From Victivallales bacterium (GTDB taxonomy: Bacteria > Verrucomicrobiota > Lentisphaeria > Oligosphaerales > Lenti-02): a stretch of 8,075 nt of DNA. The DNA lies in NCBI GenBank assembly GCA_018648945.1, contig JABGQJ010000340.1:1-8075 (forward strand). The letters run 5' to 3'. Below are positions 5,404 to 8,075 of this stretch, in pieces (position 1 is the stretch's first letter; every line of letters begins with the position of its first letter). The notes below the pieces were generated by a model. It worked only from the letters and a program-made list of their open reading frames with translations, ran no database searches and was not told where the DNA came from. A program made the position numbers and the translations under genes.

Positions 5404-8075
5404 CTACGGCCTCGCGGTCTCGACGGACACCTGCACATCATCGAGCAGGAAGGCCCCGCCGTCCGGACCGGTACTGACGATATAGAGGTCCCCGACCTGA
5501 GCGAAAGGCGTGTGCTTGTAGGGCAAGCGGCGGACGGTCTTCGGAGCTTGACCTGGAATGGTCGTCGTGAGGTCAAAGGTCTTGGCGGCGCCGTTCCCCA
5601 CCGTGAAGGTCATCTCTATCGACACCCACGTATCGTGAGGGAGCGCAATCTGGAGTTCGGGCATTTTTGGGGTGGTCAGCATGCCTTTGGCGTTGACCTC
5701 GATATGGGGGCCGGTCTGGAAGTAGCCGGAGCCGGTGTTGTGGTAGTCCCGGAAGGAAAAGTAGAAGGCGGAGGGGGTAGCGGAGGGTAGCTTCAGGCGG
5801 AAGGACGCGCGCAGGCGCCCGGACTCGATGCCGATCGGGTAATGCAGGAAGGGGAAGAAGCTGCGTTCGGAGTTCTTTCCCTCCACGAGCTTCAGACTGC
5901 GCGTGCCGCTGGCGGCATCGGTGTCGATGACCTCGATGCGGTGTTGACACTCGTCCGGTCCCGGCGCGAGCTGGCCGGAATGGACGGGGGCGGCCCCGGC
6001 CACCTCGTTTTCGTAGGTCCAGAGGAAGCTGCCCGGGCCCGGCTGGGGGGCGATGGGCGCGTGTTTGGCCTTCTTCGGCAGAGACGTCCAACTGCGTGCG
6101 CCATAGAGCCCGACCTTGCTCAGATCGGTCTGCTGGAAGCCAAGTTTGATGGCGGGAGAGTCCGGTCGCAGGCGGAGGTCGCGCGCCGCAGCGTCCACGA
6201 ACTGGGGATCGGCCATGGTGGAACCCGCATCGTTCCCCTTTGCCTGCCAGTCGGCGAAGGTCACGAACTTCTGCTTGGCCCCCGAGAAGAGCGCACCCTC
6301 CGCGCCATCGGGGCCGGCCCAGTAGACGTTCTTCCTCGACACCTGCGCCTCGGGCGTATAGCCAGTGCGCATGGCCATGCTGGCAGCGTCCGGGCTGTAC
6401 ACGATGTTGTTCTCGAAGATGATGGGGTTGGGGTTGTAGCGCACCTGTTCGCCCCACCATTTGCTGCCGCCGATGACCCCGCTCTTCTGGCTGAAGGCGA
6501 AGATGTTGTTCCGCACGATGGATTCGTGCCCGCCGTTGCCGCCGAAGCCCTGCGCGACATCGTGGACGACATTGCCCTCAAAGAGCACGCCGGACGTGCC
6601 CTGGTCGGGGTAGATGCCCTTGGCCCCGTGGCCGAGGGGATCGTGGTGCACATCGTGGATGTAGTTGTAGCAGATACGGGCGCCCTTCTGCCAGCCGAGC
6701 AGATAGATGCCGCCGCCATCGTCGAGCAGGTGGTTCATCACGTGATGGACGTGGTTGTACTCCACCACGTTGCCGTCGTGGTAGTAGCCGGACTTCTTGT
6801 TGGCACCCCACCCCCAGCCTACGGAGATGCCGGTGTAGTCGCCATGGCTTATCTCGTTGTGGGTAATGCGGTTGTGGGCGGCGCAGGAACCGGCAAGAAT
6901 GCCGACCGAACCGTTGAAGACCTTGGTCAGGTCATGGATGTAACAGTTGTCGATGGTGTTGCGGACAATGTGATCGAAGGGGCCGCGTGGCCGCCAACTC
7001 GGGCGTTTTCCTTCCTGGGGAATGGCCCAGTAGAGATAGACTCCGCCGCCGCCCAGATCGTGCAGGTGGCACTGCCGGATCACATTGTCGCTACAGCCCT
7101 GGAGGAGCGTGACCGCATGGGCCCCGACCTGGGTGATTTCGCAGTCCGTGAGGGACGTGTGGCGCAGGCCGATGGCGGAGATGGCCCCGGACTCCAGGAC
7201 CACATCGGGGCCCTCGAACCCCATGGGGCAACGGGCTTGTCCGCCGCTGATGGACCGGCCCTGCGGGGTCCAGTCTGCATGGGCGAAACGAATGCCCTGG
7301 AAGCGGAGATGTTCCACGTATGCGCCGTTCTCGGGATCGCCCCGGAATTGGAGCAGGGAGGGGATGGTGGGGGCGATGACCTCGGCCTTGGCCATATCCT
7401 CGCCGGGCAGCGGCAGGTAGCGGAGGATGCCTGCCTTGCGGTCCAGATACCATTCGCCGGGTGCATCGAGACACGAGCGAGAGTTCTCCACGAAGTAGCG
7501 CGAACGCACGCGCATGACATCCATCTGCGGCTCCAGCAGGACCGCCTTGGTGTTCGGCCGGAACTCCTTGATCCGGTACTGGCGCGACAGCCAGCTCTGG
7601 TAGACGACGAGCATGGCATCCGGATCGGCGGCGACCTCGGCCGTGATCTCATCGCCCGCATAGTAGAAGCCATCCGCTTGGCGACGCGTGTGTTCGGGAC
7701 GCTTGATCAGCCCCGTCGTGTGCAGAAACCTACGATTCGGCGTCCGGGCGCGCACGGCCCGTCGTCCGTTCACGAACAGCTGTCGGAAGTAGAGCTCGCC
7801 CTGGCGCGCCTCTGGCACGTCCGCCTGCCAGATTTCGTTGCCCTCGGTTCGCCACCCCGTGATCCGCTTGCCGCCGCTGATCGTCGTTGCCCCTGGCGTC
7901 GCTGCCCGGTAGGTGATCGGCGCTTCCTTCGTGCCAGAATCCTCCGGTGTGAAGCGCAGGGGCTCGGCGAGGGCATGCATGCCTTCGGATAGCTGCACCT
8001 CGACCGGACCGGTGAGCTTCCCTTGCCTTTTGAGTTCGCGCAGCTTCCCCTGGGCGCTGCGGATGTCCGGACAGG
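5404..8075 (-). CDS. Right-handed parallel beta-helix protein with C-terminal accessory domain (N-terminus outside window)
   Basis: 889 residues are visible. The frame stays open to the window's right edge: upstream of the GTG at 7998 it continues with PDIRSAQGKLRELKRQGKLT, so the start and any signal peptide are beyond 8075. The N-terminal visible part, with PVEVQLSEGMHALAEPL and ISGGKRITGW (about 7850-7890), is the usual lead-in of large beta-helix proteins. From about 7190 down to 6440 run repeated short strands rich in N, H, D and G (e.g. NVVEYNHVHHV, DDGGGIYLLG, ICYNYIHDVHHD, SIVRNNIFAF), the coils of the helix. From about 6030 to 5407 a separate domain follows (FLWTYENE, then GTRSLKLVEG, and ending FLLDDVQVSVE), probably a concanavalin-like beta sandwich. 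Such proteins are commonly exported and act on or bind polysaccharides, but no catalytic residues can be assigned with confidence. It is transcribed towards the tRNA unit. Confidence 0.9.
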   Translation of the reverse strand, partial: CPDIRSAQGKLRELKRQGKLTGPVEVQLSEGMHALAEPLRFTPEDSGTKEAPITYRAATPGATTISGGKRITGWRTEGNEIWQADVPEARQGELYFRQLFVNGRRAVRARTPNRRFLHTTGLIKRPEHTRRQADGFYYAGDEITAEVAADPDAMLVVYQSWLSRQYRIKEFRPNTKAVLLEPQMDVMRVRSRYFVENSRSCLDAPGEWYLDRKAGILRYLPLPGEDMAKAEVIAPTIPSLLQFRGDPENGAYVEHLRFQGIRFAHADWTPQGRSISGGQARCPMGFEGPDVVLESGAISAIGLRHTSLTDCEITQVGAHAVTLLQGCSDNVIRQCHLHDLGGGGVYLYWAIPQEGKRPSWRPRGPFDHIVRNTIDNCYIHDLTKVFNGSVGILAGSCAAHNRITHNEISHGDYTGISVGWGWGANKKSGYYHDGNVVEYNHVHHVMNHLLDDGGGIYLLGWQKGARICYNYIHDVHHDPLGHGAKGIYPDQGTSGVLFEGNVVHDVAQGFGGNGGHESIVRNNIFAFSQKSGVIGGSKWWGEQVRYNPNPIIFENNIVYSPDAASMAMRTGYTPEAQVSRKNVYWAGPDGAEGALFSGAKQKFVTFADWQAKGNDAGSTMADPQFVDAAARDLRLRPDSPAIKLGFQQTDLSKVGLYGARSWTSLPKKAKHAPIAPQPGPGSFLWTYENEVAGAAPVHSGQLAPGPDECQHRIEVIDTDAASGTRSLKLVEGKNSERSFFPFLHYPIGIESGRLRASFRLKLPSATPSAFYFSFRDYHNTGSGYFQTGPHIEVNAKGMLTTPKMPELQIALPHDTWVSIEMTFTVGNGAAKTFDLTTTIPGQAPKTVRRLPYKHTPFAQVGDLYIVSTGPDGGAFLLDDVQVSVETARP

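Noticed and set aside
5050..5790. 246-residue plus-strand open frame through the repeat region
   Set aside because: It crosses the tRNA terminator, the duplicated repeats and the end of the beta-helix gene; there is no protein-like content.
5842..7992. 716-residue plus-strand open frame opposite the beta-helix gene
   Set aside because: Same antisense effect. The minus strand carries clear beta-helix repeats, and the plus-strand translation shows no motif or start signal.

Overview
The window looks like a chromosomal piece of a high-GC bacterium. Hand counts of sample lines give roughly 63-70% G+C in the dehydrogenase genes. A long fused E1 alpha/beta 2-oxoacid dehydrogenase together with a large right-handed beta-helix protein opening on an 'ISGGKRITGW'-type segment suggests the Planctomycetes-Verrucomicrobia-Lentisphaerae group or an ecologically similar phylum such as Hydrogenedentota. 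This is an inference from family composition, not from a marker gene.

Left part (1-4716), plus strand: a 2-oxoacid dehydrogenase complex operon in the order E2 (3' end only) - E3 (dihydrolipoamide dehydrogenase) - E1 (alpha and beta fused in one 820-residue chain). Together these would oxidatively decarboxylate a 2-oxoacid (pyruvate or a branched-chain 2-oxoacid; the window does not decide which) to acyl-CoA and NADH. Between E2 and E3 sits a 571-bp cassette (234-804) with a small GxxExxY-family gene. That family is predicted to have a PD-(D/E)XK nuclease-like fold. The cassette has imperfect terminal inverted repeats built from CACGAA/TTCGTG hexamers at 9-nt spacing.

Middle (4717-5403): after E1 comes an inverted ATGGAC/GTCCAT hexamer array, then a promoter-like element, a tRNA-Ser(GCU) gene with encoded CCA and a strong intrinsic terminator. 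Next is about 300 bp of short repeated hairpins (REP-like), without a credible gene, lying between convergent transcription units.

Right part (5404-8075), minus strand: most of a large right-handed parallel beta-helix protein with a C-terminal, probably beta-sandwich, domain. Its reading frame is open to the window edge, so the N-terminus lies outside.

The most unusual signal is that three different intergenic spacers carry arrays of the same architecture (a conserved hexamer plus a variable 3-nt spacer, period 9 nt) with three different hexamers: CACGAA/TTCGTG, GTCYGA and ATGGAC/GTCCAT. One of these arrays forms the boundaries of the GxxExxY cassette. I know of no named element class that matches this, and it is the best candidate here for something undescribed.
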